This document shows, piece by piece, positions 1 through 12,800 of a stretch of 64,000 nt of DNA. Numbering within the stretch: position 1 is the stretch's first letter; each line of letters starts with the position of its first letter. The position numbers were made by a program, and so were the translations under genes. Below the pieces are notes generated by a model. The model was not told where the DNA came from. It did not search any database and was given only the letters and a program-made list of their open reading frames with translations. Source of the stretch: Cyclina sinensis (Eukaryota; Mollusca; Bivalvia; Venerida; Veneridae); assembly GCA_012932295.1 (NCBI GenBank), contig JAAONU010000011.1, positions 47,060,352 to 47,124,351 on the forward strand, written 5' to 3'.

Positions 1-128
1 TCACCAGAAATAGCATTATCATGTTCACTGTAGAAAGAGGGGTGTGTTAAATACAAATGATGCTACACGAAAGTGAAAACCACTTTTTCCTGCCATGTCT
101 TGATGTAAGTTCTCATTTTGCTACTTAC

Positions 129-157
<29 letters not shown>
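129..157 (+). repeat. Poly-A tract
   Basis: A run of about 29 A, just before element copy 1. The first 128 bases of the window show nothing recognisable. Confidence 0.9.
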
Positions 158-159
<2 letters not shown>

Positions 160-183
160 ATTTGAAATAAGAATCTGGCATTT

Positions 184-1206
184 TAGCTCACCTGAGCACT
201 TTGTGCTCAAAGTGAGATTTTGTGATCGCCCTGTGTCCATTGTGCATTGTGCGTCGTCAACTTTTTACCTTAAACAACATCTCCTAAACCACTTGGTGAA
301 AAATGATAAAACTTATGATAAAACTTATCAGGAATGTTCCTTGCATAAAGCTTTACTAAAGTTATTCAAAGAATTCAGTTCCATGAAGAGCTCTGATTGC
401 TATGGCAACAAGAATGAAAAACTTTGAAAATCTTCTTGTCTAAAACTGCTAAGCCCAGAGGTGTGAAATTTTGTATGTAGCATTGTCTAGTGGACTGCTA
501 GTTTGACCTTAAGTTTGTTCAAATAATGTCCCTGGGGTCACTATTGGCCCTGACCAAGGGGTCACAAGTTATACATAGCAATATAGAAGGAAATCTTTAG
601 TAATCTTCTTTTTTGAAACCACAAGGCCTAGAGTTTTAAATTTGGCATGAAGCATTGTCTAGTGGATCTCTATGTAGTTTGTTCAAATAATATCCCTGGG
701 GTCACTATTGGCCCTGCCCAAGGGGTCACAAGTTTTACATAGCAGTATATTAGAAGAAAATCTTTAAAAATCTTCTTGTCTGAAACCACAAGGCCTAGAA
801 TTCTAAAATTTGGCATGAAGCATTGTCTAGTGAACCAAGCTTGTTCAAATTATTAGATTAGGGTAAAGGTCACAGAGGCTAAAAATAGATTTATCTACTT
901 TACCTCATAGAGCCTTCATTTATAGACTGAAATCATTGTTATTTGGTATGTAGGTTCCTTGCATAGACCTCTACCCTTAGGTGTGTTTTGAGGTCACTGG
1001 GTCAAAGTCACCATAGCTAATAATAAATATTTCTACTTTCTGTCAGAGAGTCTTTATTTATTGAATGATATTTTAGATATTTGGTTTCAAGGCACCTACA
1101 AATCTTCAGTTAAAAAATGAAATACTGCTTCTTACGTTTGCTTAACAGCAAACCCTCAGCCAAAGTACTCAGATGAGCAATCCAGGGCCATCATGGCCCT
1201 CTTGAA
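184..1206 (+). mobile_element. CTCACCTGAG-family non-autonomous element, copy 1
   Basis: It starts TTTTAGCTCACCTGAGCAC and ends CAGATGAGCAATCC followed by the hairpin AGGGCCATCATGGCCCT and CTTG. The inside holds three imperfect ~165-bp units around the motif AATCTTCTTGTCT (near 427, 601 and 769) and a unique 3' part (TAAAAATAGATTTATC). There is no coding capacity. The subterminal inverted CTCACCTGA/TCAGRTGAG and the terminal hairpin suggest a Helitron/Helentron-related element, but the classification is inferred. Confidence 0.7.
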
Positions 1207-2235
1207 TTTTTTATCAACAGTAAATAATTGATATGGACTGTTTAATATTAAAGATTATATGTGTTCAGAGATACTGGAACAAAATGCTCTGAATTATTTA
1301 CTATGTAATTGTTCTCAGCAGTGATTGGCATACAGAAGCTGTAAAGGTCTAAAGCACTCTATTGATGTACATTTTATAAAATTGTGGATTGATTTTTTTC
1401 AGATATTTGTGCAAGTGTTTGCTCAGTATGGTAGTTGATGTGTTGTTAGTTAGAAAGAGAGAGGAATCCCTATAGGATAACTAGTATGGATCAGAGAATT
1501 ACAAAAGTGTTGGCGGTAATCAGTATAATGTCTGGTTAGGCATATAGACATGGACATATCACATATCACATTGATATAGTCAGAAGTATTTTAACAGATA
1601 CATATTAAGATTGTTTGATTATTCAAGTTAGAATAACATGTCTGGTCTTGACTCTACTCTTCTGAAAGCCTATTGTATGGAAAAAAAGGAATATTATTCA
1701 ATGACATCTTTAATACACATCAAGTAAAATTTGTTGGTTTCATCTTAAAAACTTCAGTACCTAGATTTTGAATCTGCTAAGTATGTTGGTTAGTATAAAT
1801 ATTAGTGTGAAAGTAAGACACTTTTTCAGTGACAAAAATCACCAGACTTTCTGTTTATTGTGTGATCTGTATATAAGATAGCCTGATAGTGATTGCAGTA
1901 GCCTTATATGGGAATGTGATGTGTTATTTCTGATGTATCATAACTGTACCCTCATTTATTGCTCACAATTCCCATCCCAGCCATATTGTGGTCCATATGT
2001 TTATAAAAAGGTCTTTCTTGGCATTGTAGAGTCCCCTTAATGCAGCTCGCCAAATTTTTGTTGATAGATTTGGAACCAAAACCCAGCAGAGGAAGATATA
2101 GGGAATATTACAGAAGTTTAGTTGGTGTCAGATTATCTGTTAAAGTTTGTTATTCTTAAAAATCAGTTTCCTGTATGTGACTGATAACCAGTGGAAGAGT
2201 TTAGTTATTTTTGGTTGTGGGCACTAGCGGATCCA
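1207..2235 (+). other. Sequence upstream of the SNARE gene
   Basis: AT-rich, no gene or delimited element recognised. It may be promoter, leader exon or leader intron of the E1a transcript. Confidence 0.3.
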
Positions 2236-2578
2236 GGGGGGGGGGGGGGGGGGGGGGGGCACCCCAAAATTCCCAGACCATAGGTGTTATTGTAGGTCTA
2301 TTTTGAATATGTCTTTAAATAATGTATACTTTATTGTTCAGCATTGAATTAAATAATCAGAGGCCCATGTTATATTGCCAAATCAGTATACACTAGCATA
2401 ACCACAACCGTTGAAATGAGATAGAAAACGGACACAAATTGGGCCGAACATTTTGCGCCCCTGGTGGGAGTAAGTTTCCATTTCCAAAGGCCTGTTTACA
2501 TGCTCAGTCTGTAATACTAATCCAAAAGACAATGGTGTTAGTGGAGCAGTGGTGGAGGTGGTTGGGGGGGGGGGGGGG
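2236..2578 (+). repeat. Poly-G tracts
   Basis: G-runs of about 24 (2236-2259) and 15 (2564-2578) bases, with GTGGAGCAGTGG between them. The intervening sequence is otherwise unremarkable and lies upstream of E1a. Confidence 0.8.
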
Positions 2579-2716
2579 TTGGAGGGGAATCAAACTATCA
2601 TTCTCTGGATTATAAGTGTTAAGTTTGTTACCTATAGAGCACAGACCCGTCCCTGTCAGATAGTCATTTGATTCAGCTTTTGTAAGATCTTGCTTTATTG
2701 CTGATTGCACCAGATT

Positions 2717-3163
2717 TTAAAGAGGCTGTACTCCAGATTTGACATAAAAAAATTTTTTTTTCATAAATTATATATTTAGATGCCGTGAGATTATAACAAC
2801 ATAATATTTTACTTCAAAACTGATTATAAAAGTAAAAATAGAATAAAAAAAAATGTTTTTGCTCCAGCCTGATTTGAACTCTTGACCCTCATATTAACAA
2901 AATATTTCCAACGCTTTTACTGTTACCACCATCGCCGAATCTGATATTACCGATATTTACTTTAAATTTTATACGATATAGTTATACCGTCGCGTTATGG
3001 TATAGCACTTTGAAAGGTAAAAAAAAAACAATTTATAATGTAATTATTTGACTTATTTTTTGTCAGTAAGTTATTTTTTAAGCATTAGTCATAAATATTA
3101 CAAGAAATTTACGATACAAGAAAACTTTCTTTTTTTTTGTCATCTGGAGCACAGCCCCTTTAA
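2717..3163. mobile_element. TTAA-flanked inverted-repeat element
   Basis: Terminal inverted repeats AGRGGCTGTRCTCCAGAT (2721 onward and the complement ending 3159) are flanked on both sides by TTAA. Inside, on the minus strand, 2868-2945 looks tRNA-derived: GAGTTCAAATC resembles a B box. It is non-coding and about 439 bp. A piggyBac-type target is suggested by TTAA but is not proven in such AT-rich DNA. Confidence 0.6.
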
Positions 3164-3731
3164 ACCATGGGTAGAGTACAACCATATAACTCATATCATT
3201 CTGAAATTATATGATTACTAGATCATCCTAGTAAATTGGTATCTAACTGTAAAATTCTGAAGTAAAATGCATTTGTCTAGAACGAATATTTGCTTTTTCA
3301 TTGTTTCCAGACAGTTGGAAGAATTACGCATGAAATGTTGGATTCAGACATTTCATTAGTCAGAACTAAGGCTTGATTAGTGTGTATTCATATTTTCTGC
3401 TACAGTGAAATGGAGGCTGTTGTAATAATGGGAACATGAATCAAAAACTGCCTAAATTATTGCAGGAATTGATCATTGTGGTATATTTTCTAGTTTCTCT
3501 GGAGTCATAAAGAGTTTTGTATTTGATTGCTTTGTTTACATTTATTTTGCAGCATGCTAAATCTTATTACACTATAGACATTTTCTTTTTGTACATTTTC
3601 AGGTTTTCTGTAAAACCTCAAGAACTTACATAATACTTGAGAGTCCATTATACTTGAAGGAGTGGTTTCCCTTTTGAACAACTTGAAGCATTCTGATCTT
3701 GTCTCTGGTGCGAACCAAGTAACATAGCAAG

Positions 3732-3821
3732 ATGTCACAGTTCCCTGCATCGGGGTCAGAGGAAGATATGAAGAATGAGCTGACTAATCTACAGTTCCAG
3801 GCCAATAGAACTACAGATGAG
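3732..3821 (+). CDS. SNAP25: SNARE gene exon E1a (first coding exon, major form)
   Basis: Thirty codons starting [20 protein letters not shown] and ending in TTDE, followed by GTTTGT as donor, phase 0. The ATG has A at -3. The [15 protein letters not shown] segment lines up with the vertebrate ELEEMQRRADQLADE stretch that immediately precedes SLESTRR. This is the start of the Qb SNARE helix. A pyrimidine-rich acceptor (TTTTCAG) at about 3595-3601 could begin the exon, so 3602-3731 may be 5' UTR with a further non-coding exon upstream. Confidence 0.93.
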
Positions 3822-6800
3822 GTTTGTTTTCATTACTTTTCTGAAATAATGGGGACAGATTTTCAATCGGTAATTGAATCCAACCCAGCATAATGCAGAA
3901 GTACAGCATTGTGACTTTTCTTCTTGGAACATTTTTCCTATCACACTGAATGATGAGGCTAGCTTAGTTTCCAGTTGCCACATATTTAGTAATGGGTGTA
4001 TGTGACTGGCCATGGCCAGTTCATAAGTGAGAAATACTGCCATCTGCTTGCAGTGTTTCTGTTTGTGCCCCCTAGATGAAGTTGAATTTTGCTGATGTCT
4101 TTGGGTTTGTTGGTAGACCAAGAAGTTTCAGATCTGTAACTTGAGAAGAAATAGTCACAGAGACTTGATTTGATTGGTTGGTTGGGCCTCTTCTGTTAAT
4201 GCCTAATGATTTTGGGCCCTGTAGGTCTAAGGTCAAGCTCACAGGGGCCCACACTTTGAAAACAGTGTCTGAACAATAACTCCAGAGCAGCTGCTCCCAG
4301 ATCCTTCAAACTTAACAGATGGTCTGGCATAACGAGTAGTTGAGTGGTCTTCGATCAAATTACTCCAGAATGAGATAATCCAGGAATTTTAAACTTAGTT
4401 CAGCTTTATGAGTAGATATATCTGGATCCTATTGTTTAAGGCTCACCATGCTGAGTAAATATTCCTAATTGATCTAGAGGATTTCTGATGTCTCTATAGA
4501 GACATAAGTGTCATTTTGTCAGGATTTTGTATAAATTGTAAAGGAAATTGTTGAATATTGTATTGCATTATTTGATATAGGCAACTGCATGCATGTTTTA
4601 GTTTTCGAAAAATATAATCAAGAAAAACAAAATCAGGACCAATTTTTTATAATTATATTGAACAGTTATATAAGGCAGTATTTGCTTCCTACTTTGAAAA
4701 TATTGTTAGAAATGTCATTTGCCATTTCAAAGCTAAAGAAATTGTTTTACATTTTAAATGCGACATCCTTAAATCATTTATGATTCATGAGATACTCAGG
4801 ATGTAAATTGGAAAAAAAAAGAAGAAAACAAGAAATGCCATCAAATTGCAATAATTTCACATGTTATGCAACAAAGCCGGTTATTTCCATTTACATAATT
4901 GGAAACAATTTTGTATTAAAATTGGTAAAAAATTGTCTCTGAGGTGGTTGCAGTACCAATTACTGGTATTGTGTGAGAGAATATTCTCAGATTATAAATT
5001 GCAAGTCTGAAAGGAGCTGTGATTTAGAAGCTGGATGAATTGATATGAAATCATTATGAGATTTTTATCCCCGAATTTAGATTTATATACCAATTTCTAG
5101 TCAGGGGAGGAAACTCTTATGGTACAAATGTTCATAGGAAAGAGTTCTACTTACTTCCCTTTACAGTACTTAAATAATGTCAGTTCAGTACAGAAAATTG
5201 CCTACATCCTCATGTTCAGGTAGATATCTTAATGTACAAATTGAAAGGTCACCCATGTTAAAAATAGATGTAATTCTAATATGTCATTAATACATGGATT
5301 GAGAAATGGTTGTAGGGAAAGCAATTTAATTTTCAGTGATTAGGTTTGTCATAACAGATATATTCTATTTTCAGCCATAAGCACATCTAGTTAGATATTA
5401 GTATTGATAACTGTTCTGGTCAAAGGCCAGTCAACTTGATTCTTTTATGTGTCTCATGACTGAGTGCTTAGATGATGAATTTACTTTTTGAGCACCTGAC
5501 TGGCATGCTGGGGGTTGCAGGTTTGAGCCCATTTAGGGTATATGAATGGTTCCAAGATTTTATTTACTACCGCTTGCAAAACTGATTAGAGTTTACACTG
5601 TTAGGTAAAAAACAAGACTCGTCGGTACACCTGTCAAAAATCAATTAAAGCGCCACTCAATGTGTTTCTTTCAAACTCCGCCTTTTACCTGTCAGAAAAG
5701 TCATTCTAGTGTCATTCTTTGTACGATGGAAAAGCAGTTAGGAAAAAACATACTGAGTGAAGATTTCCAGTAGCAACGCAGAGAGAATTATGACACAGCA
5801 ACTTTGGCGCCGCCCAGGTACATTTTCTGGCTGTGGGTAGATTGCAAGACCCAGTTTTATTGACAGGTATACCTGAGAAAACTGCCTCGCTGTGATTGGA
5901 TGATCAGTAAAGTGACAGTTTAAGCTACTGAAATAAACATTGCAAGGTTACTTTTACTGCTTTGTGAATAAGAGAAACTCTAATCAGTTTTGCAAGCGGT
6001 AGTAGTAACTGAACCACTCTGGCATAATGGTTCTTTTGCACTTGTTGATCAAGTTCTTACAGAAATGAGGCTCTGTGCAAAGGAAAGGAACATTGTATAT
6101 GTGTGGTCACTGTGTAGTAAGGAATGGCAATGTAAAACAATATCTCAGGTTGCATTGCCTTAACTTCCTCATTGAAAAAATCCAAATTTATTTATGTGAT
6201 TGTGGTTCTCTTTCCTGAATCAAGCCCAGTGCCAACTTGCCTCAGAAGTACATTTGAAAATGTCTTAGTCATGCCCATGGCAGTAAGTTTGAATTCCATC
6301 TGTTGAGTTTTGTAGACAGCCAGTTCAGTAATAGAGATCTTTAGTAAATTTTTTTGACTTGTATTATGATAATCTAGTTTGGAAATCTTAGAACAAGCAT
6401 TATCTTATTAACAGTCTAATTGAATATTTTGAATAGAAACTATTCTAGTATCCAATCAACAACCAAGTACTGAAGATAAGCCAATTTGATAATATTTCAA
6501 AATATCAAAAGCTGTGCTAAAGTTGATAGGTGTAACTATTTTATAGATAATTAATGGTGAATATCAGTTATTTATGGAATAGAAATATTTTTACTTGGTA
6601 TTTCAATTTACAGTGTAGATAATAAATAACACTTTGATGCATTATTACTTAATGTAAAAATTTTGATGAAGTATTACTTCAGCATAGAAACATGTTTACT
6701 TTGATGTAATTTTACATCTTAAGGCCAGGGAATTTATATTGTGTGTTTACTTTGAAATTTTATTATGACAGCTGTTTCATATAATCTTACTGGATATAGT

Positions 6801-9800
6801 ACTGTTGTCTTAATAGTTTACAACATAGATATTTTGTTGAAATATGAAAAAAAAAACAATTCAAGAAATATATGATACTATAAAATGACCTGCACTTAGT
6901 CACATGTTTGGATGTCATTTATCAAGTTACTCATTTGAGCAACCCAATCTTCTAACCTGGTTAATACCCAAAATGAGTTTGGCACAAAATTTTTTAGATT
7001 ATAAGTGATTTATACATGCATAAGTTCAATAAACACATGTTGTGTTAGATCTAATGAACAGTACAGTTATAGCATGGCTGGATATTCCTGCATCATATAT
7101 CTGAAATATTCAAGTCAGAAAACAATGAAAAAGTGTTGCTCACTATGGTAAAATAAATGCTTAAAATCTTGTGCAAATTATTGTTGCAAGTCCTCAGTCA
7201 TAGTTTGCTCAATATACACTTGTAATGGACCATTTATGACTTGTATAAGACAGAATTTCTTTCTTATCTTTATTCTTTGCAGACAAATTGGTTTGACTGG
7301 TTCTTCATTTGAAACAAGACTTTAAAGCATTTCTTTAGAAGTACATGTATTTATTCTAAGACTTGGTGTTTTTATGCCCCCAGAACGAGGGCATATATAG
7401 TTCTGTCAGTCCATCATTCTCTCTAAAACCTTTAACAATGCCTGTAACTTCCTTATTATTAGTAAACAGATTTACTTCATTATTGAACACATCTCCCCTT
7501 TGGACAAGACCTTCCCTCTTACATATATTTATGTCTCCCCCCAAAAATGGGGGAGACATATTGTTTTTCCCCTGGTTGTCCGTCCGTCCGTCCGTCCGTC
7601 CGTCACAAAATCGTGTCCGCTCTGTATCTTCCAAAGCCCTTGAAAGATTTTTATGAAACTTGGGTCAGATGTTCACCTCATCAAGGCGGCGTGCAGAACC
7701 CACTTTGTGGGTGTGGTGTCTCAAGGTCAAGGTCACACTTGGAGGTTTAATGTCAAATGCCACAAAATCGTGTCCGCTCTGTATCTTCCAAAGCCCTTGA
7801 AGGATTTCTATGAAACTTGGGTCAGATGTTCACCTCATCAAGGCGACGTGCAGAACCCACCTTGCGGGTGTGGTGTCTCAAGGTCAAGGTCACACTTGGA
7901 GGTTAAATGTCAATTGCCACAAAATCTTGTCCACTCGGTATCTTCAAAAGCCCTTGAAGGATTTTTATGAAACTTGGGTCAGATGTTCACCTCATCAAGG
8001 CGACATGCAGAAACCACTTTGCGGGTGTGGTGTCTCAAGGTCAAGGTCACACTTGGAGGTTAATTGTCAAATTTTACAATCGTCTGACTCAGTACTGCCT
8101 GCAGCAACTGGCTGGGGGGAGACGTATGTTTTTGTTCAATCAAAAACCCATTTCTAGTTATATTACCTTGACCCCTGAATGACCTTGACTTCAAGGTTCA
8201 GTTGTCAAAAATACTCAATATTTGCCATAACTTTCTTATATCTCAACACATTTAGTTCATGTTTGCACACAAGAATCTTTTGGAAGAGATCCCAATGACC
8301 AATATATTCTAACATTGACCCCTAAATGACCTTGACCTTGAGATCAAATTGGCCAAAAAAAACCCACTTTTCTTTTGAAAGATCTACAGTTTATCTACCC
8401 TGGTCCTCAGCTCCAAGTTCAAAGCATCACTTCAGGGACATTGTTACCTTTCAGTGACAGTTCTTGTTATTTAGTGTTTTAATTATGGACTTCGCTAGAA
8501 GAAAATACCTGAAAGAAAATTATAGAGTTAAGATTACATTGTCAGTGTGAAAAGGAAAAAAAATAATGAAAGGTAAAGATTGAACAAGAATGAAATACAG
8601 AGGAAAGGTGAATAAAAAGTTATAGCTAAACCAGGGCTCGGGAAGTTTTCAAATCTCTATCAGTCCAAGACCCCTCTCCAACAAAAATATTGATAATGCT
8701 TATGTTAGTTGGGTTTTTTACATCGGGAAATAACTTTTGTTCGAAGTGAAAGTTAAAAAGGGAAGTAGCACAAAATTCATGATGCTATTTTTTTTCAACA
8801 CTGGTAGAAATAATCGATTAACTAGCTGTCAAACAAGCACACTTAATCTGTTAATTGGTGATAATTGCCTCAGGCCACTGGTCACAGTGCATTTTATGGG
8901 TTTATGATAGGTGTGAAGGACTGCATTAGTGACAGATTGGGATAAATGTGTGAAATTTTGGCGTTTTAATGATAAGGTACATTTAAATATGATTCTTTTT
9001 GTCGAGCCCACTTGCGGTGAGCTCCACTTAGTCGCCACTTTTGGTGATAGTTTGGTGTATATACGTCTGTGCGTCTGTCTGGATTTGTCCGCTCTATATC
9101 TTGCTCATTCTTTGAAGGATTACAAAATAATGTTGTACAAATGGTCACCATGATTGGGTTGTGTGTCGCACATAAAACCCAGGTCAGCCGCTCAAAGGTC
9201 AAGGTCAGACTTGGGGGTCAGCGCAAAACCCGTGTCCGGAGCGTAACTTCTACATGCATGGAGGGAATTTAATATAACTTGGAACAGTTATTCTCCTTAG
9301 TGAGGCGGACTGTGGCGCGAAAAATTCAGGTGTCTGTGGCAAAGGTCAAGGTCACACTTAGGGGTCAAAAGTCAAATAACAAAATAAAACATTCATTTGT
9401 GAGTTTCACTTCTATATACATGGATGGATTTTAAAAATAACTTAGCACAAATGTTCTCCATGTTGAGTAGAGTTGTCTCGCGCAAAAAGAAGGTCAAGGT
9501 CACAAGAAGTCAAAGGTCAAATAAAATATTAAAATTTGTTTGTTGGCGCTGTATCTTGCATATGCTTTGAAGTATTATGCTTAGTGGTCAGAAGATTTGA
9601 AAAATTCAAGTGTCTGTGACAAAGGTCAAGGTCACATTTAGGGGTCAAAGGTCACATAACAAAATAAAACATTCATTTGAGAGTATAACTTCTATATAAA
9701 TGGATGTTGAGTTGAGTTGTCTCACGCAAAATGAAGGTCAAGGTCACAAGAGGTCAAATGTCAAATAAAATATTAAAATTTGTTTGTTGGCACTGTTTCT

Positions 9801-12800
9801 TGCTTATGCTTTAAAGTATTATGCTTAGTGGTCAGAGGATTTTGAAATTGTTGAGCCCCCTTGTGGTAAGGTTGACTAAGTCAATATTTTCACTTTTTGT
9901 GGTTTGGTGCCTCCATCAGTCCGTGTGTCTGTCTAGATTTGTTCGGTCTATATCTTGCTCATTCTTTGAAGCATTACAAAATAGTTTGATACAAATGTTC
10001 ACCATGATGGGATGGTGTGTCACACACAAAACCCAGGTCGGCCGCTCAAAGGTCAAGGTCACACTTGGAGGGTCAGCTCAATACCCATGTCGGAGCATAA
10101 CTTCTACATGCATGGCGGGATTTTAATATAACTTGGGACAAATGTTCTCCATAGTGAGGTGGAGTGTTGCGTGAAAAATTCAGTGGTAAAGGTCAAGGTC
10201 TTACTTCAGGGTCAAAGGTCAAATAACAAATTAAAACATTCATTTGTGAGTATATTTCTTTATACATAGATGGATTTTTATATAAGTTATAACAAATGTT
10301 CTCCATAGTGAGTTGAGTTGTCTTCCGCAAAATGAAGGTCAAGATCACAAGGGTCAAAGAACAAATAAAAGGATCAAAATGTTCAAATAACATGATTTGA
10401 GTTTTTTAGGCACAAATATTCATCATGAGACTTTGTGTAATGCACATGAGCCAGGTCACCGGGTCAGAGGTCAAGGTCACCTAAGATTATGCAATGTCAA
10501 GATTTTGCCTTGGGTATAAAGAGGATGTGCTGCGCACATCTCACTTATCTGTACATCTTTCTCCTTGATCTGAAGCTTATAGGTTCATGTTTGAATTAAG
10601 ACGAGTGGGCATGACATTCTGCCCGTGGGCATGTCTTGTTTTAAATAGTTTTTCAGACATAAAAATCTGTCCAGGAAGCTGACATTCAGTAAAAAACGAC
10701 AAATTTTCGGTTTTCCAGAGCCTTGAGCTGAACAAATATGGATTACAGAGAAAGGGTGAAAGAAAGTTAAATGTTGAGTAAGTGTGGATTACAAAGCAAA
10801 GGTGAAAGAAAGGTTAAAGTTAAGTATGGATAACTAGAAAGAATGCATGAAAGGTAAAGGTTGAACAAGTATGGATTACAGAGAAAGAATGGAAGAAAGT
10901 TAAAGGTTGAACAAGTATGGATTGCAGAGAAAGAATGGAAGAAAGTTAAAGATTGAACAAGTATGGATTGCAGAGAAAGTATAGAAGAAAGGTAAAGGTT
11001 GAGCAAGTATGGATTACAGAGAAAGAATGTAAGAAAAGTGAAGGTTGAACAAGTATGGATTTCAGAGAAAGAATGGCAGAAAGGTGAAGGTTGAAAAAGT
11101 ATGTATTACTAGGAAGGAATGGAAGAAAGGTGAAGGTTGAACTAGTATGGATTACAGAGAAGGAATGGAAGAAAGGTGAAAGTTGAACTACTATGGATTA
11201 CAGAGAACGAATGGATGAAAGGTAAAGGTTGAACAAGTAGGGATTACAGAGAAAGAATGGAAGAAAGTTAAAGGTTGAAAAAGTATGGATTACAGAGAAA
11301 GAATCGAAGAAAGGTAAAGGTTGAACAAATATGGATTACAGAGAAAGAATTGAAGAAAGGTGAAGGTTGAAAGAAGGATGGATTACAGAGAAAGAATGGA
11401 TGAAAGGTAAAGGTTGAACAAATATGGATTACAGAGAAAGAATGGAATTGAAGATTATGGAGGTATAGATGAAAGTAATTTAAGTATAGAACAGTTGAAA
11501 AAGGAAGATGGAATTGAAAGTATCAATGAAGTAAATGAATGAAAAAATGACTGTCAAAAATAGTGAATCACCGAAGAACTACAACCAGTCAAAAAAGAGA
11601 AATTACAGCCAGTGAAAGAGACAGATTGGCTGAATTCAGAGACTTGAGTGAGTCAAAGAGATGTAAAAAAAACAAAAAACAAAAGCAGTATGAATTTAAA
11701 AATAGAATTAATGAGCATTATAAAATAATGTCAAGAATAAAAGAAATTATGAGAGATTGATAGAATATGGAGAGCTTCAGAGCCTTACGAGTGAAGAAGA
11801 GAGTTTGAAAAACAGAGTTGAGGAGGCAGCAAAAGGTCTAGAATAAAGAATTAAATTGGAAGAGTTAGAAAGGATTGGGAAAATTGGATGAAAATAGATT
11901 GATGGAAAGGAACAGAGAACCCTGTAACACTGACAGGAATAAAAGAAAATAGAAGAGTAAATCATAAATTACTATCTAAAATTTTAATTAAAGATGTAAA
12001 TTTTGTGCCAGGATTTTCACTTTTATTACTTTTCCTTTTGAAACAATTAGAAATATTTTCATTCAAAATTTAACCTTATCATAAAACTTGAAAAATAACT
12101 AAAAGATTTTAACAGTTTAAAACACCAGTTTGCTTTTATGAATGAAGATGATAATGGAGTAGAATTGTTTAAGCACCTTTAAATGGATTTATGGAAATTG
12201 TTTCTCTTGTCATTTTCCAGGATGCATTTGTCTGAAACAGCTGTTAAGTTCTTGTCTAAAATCTGAAATTACATGCTTTTGTCATCCTGCAGAAGTCATT
12301 ATAGCCTTAAAATAAACTTCTCTAGCTTTTCCTATCAGACACTGTTAAAATTGCATGATAAGATAACATTAAGGATAGCTGTACTCTCGAGTGAAAGACT
12401 TGGTGGTTGTTTTTTTTTATTTTCCAAAGATGTTTTAATCTGGGGAATGTCACAACACAAGTGAATCAAACAGTGTTTATTGAAATGGACTGTATATTGA
12501 TAAATTAGGACCGAACTGTTGGAGAGATGTCAAAGTGGCATTGGGTCTCAGAATATAACTGGTGTTTGATCTGAGCAGATGGATGAGAAATTTGTTTGAA
12601 GACTTTTCTGATATATGCATGGAAGTGCTGTACAGTGATTATGCAGACATCAGTTAAGATTTGCATATTTCACCCAGTGGCTTGTCCGCTTGACAAATTA
12701 CAGTATTAGTTATTCTTGTAAGATGATAAGCTTCATTTATGAAAATGGAATATTGATTCAGAGTTAAAACAAAAACCAACAGCAAAAAACATGTTAGGAA

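Noticed and set aside
7363..8182. Overlapping open frames with a repeated peptide (VSQGQGHTW)
   Set aside because: They arise from the 157-bp tandem units, which stay open for part of their length in several frames; no domain, start or splice support.
11563..11760. Lys/Arg/Glu-rich frame, possibly a transposon protein remnant
   Set aside because: Purine-rich low-complexity DNA next to a minisatellite gives such peptides by composition; no recognisable domain.
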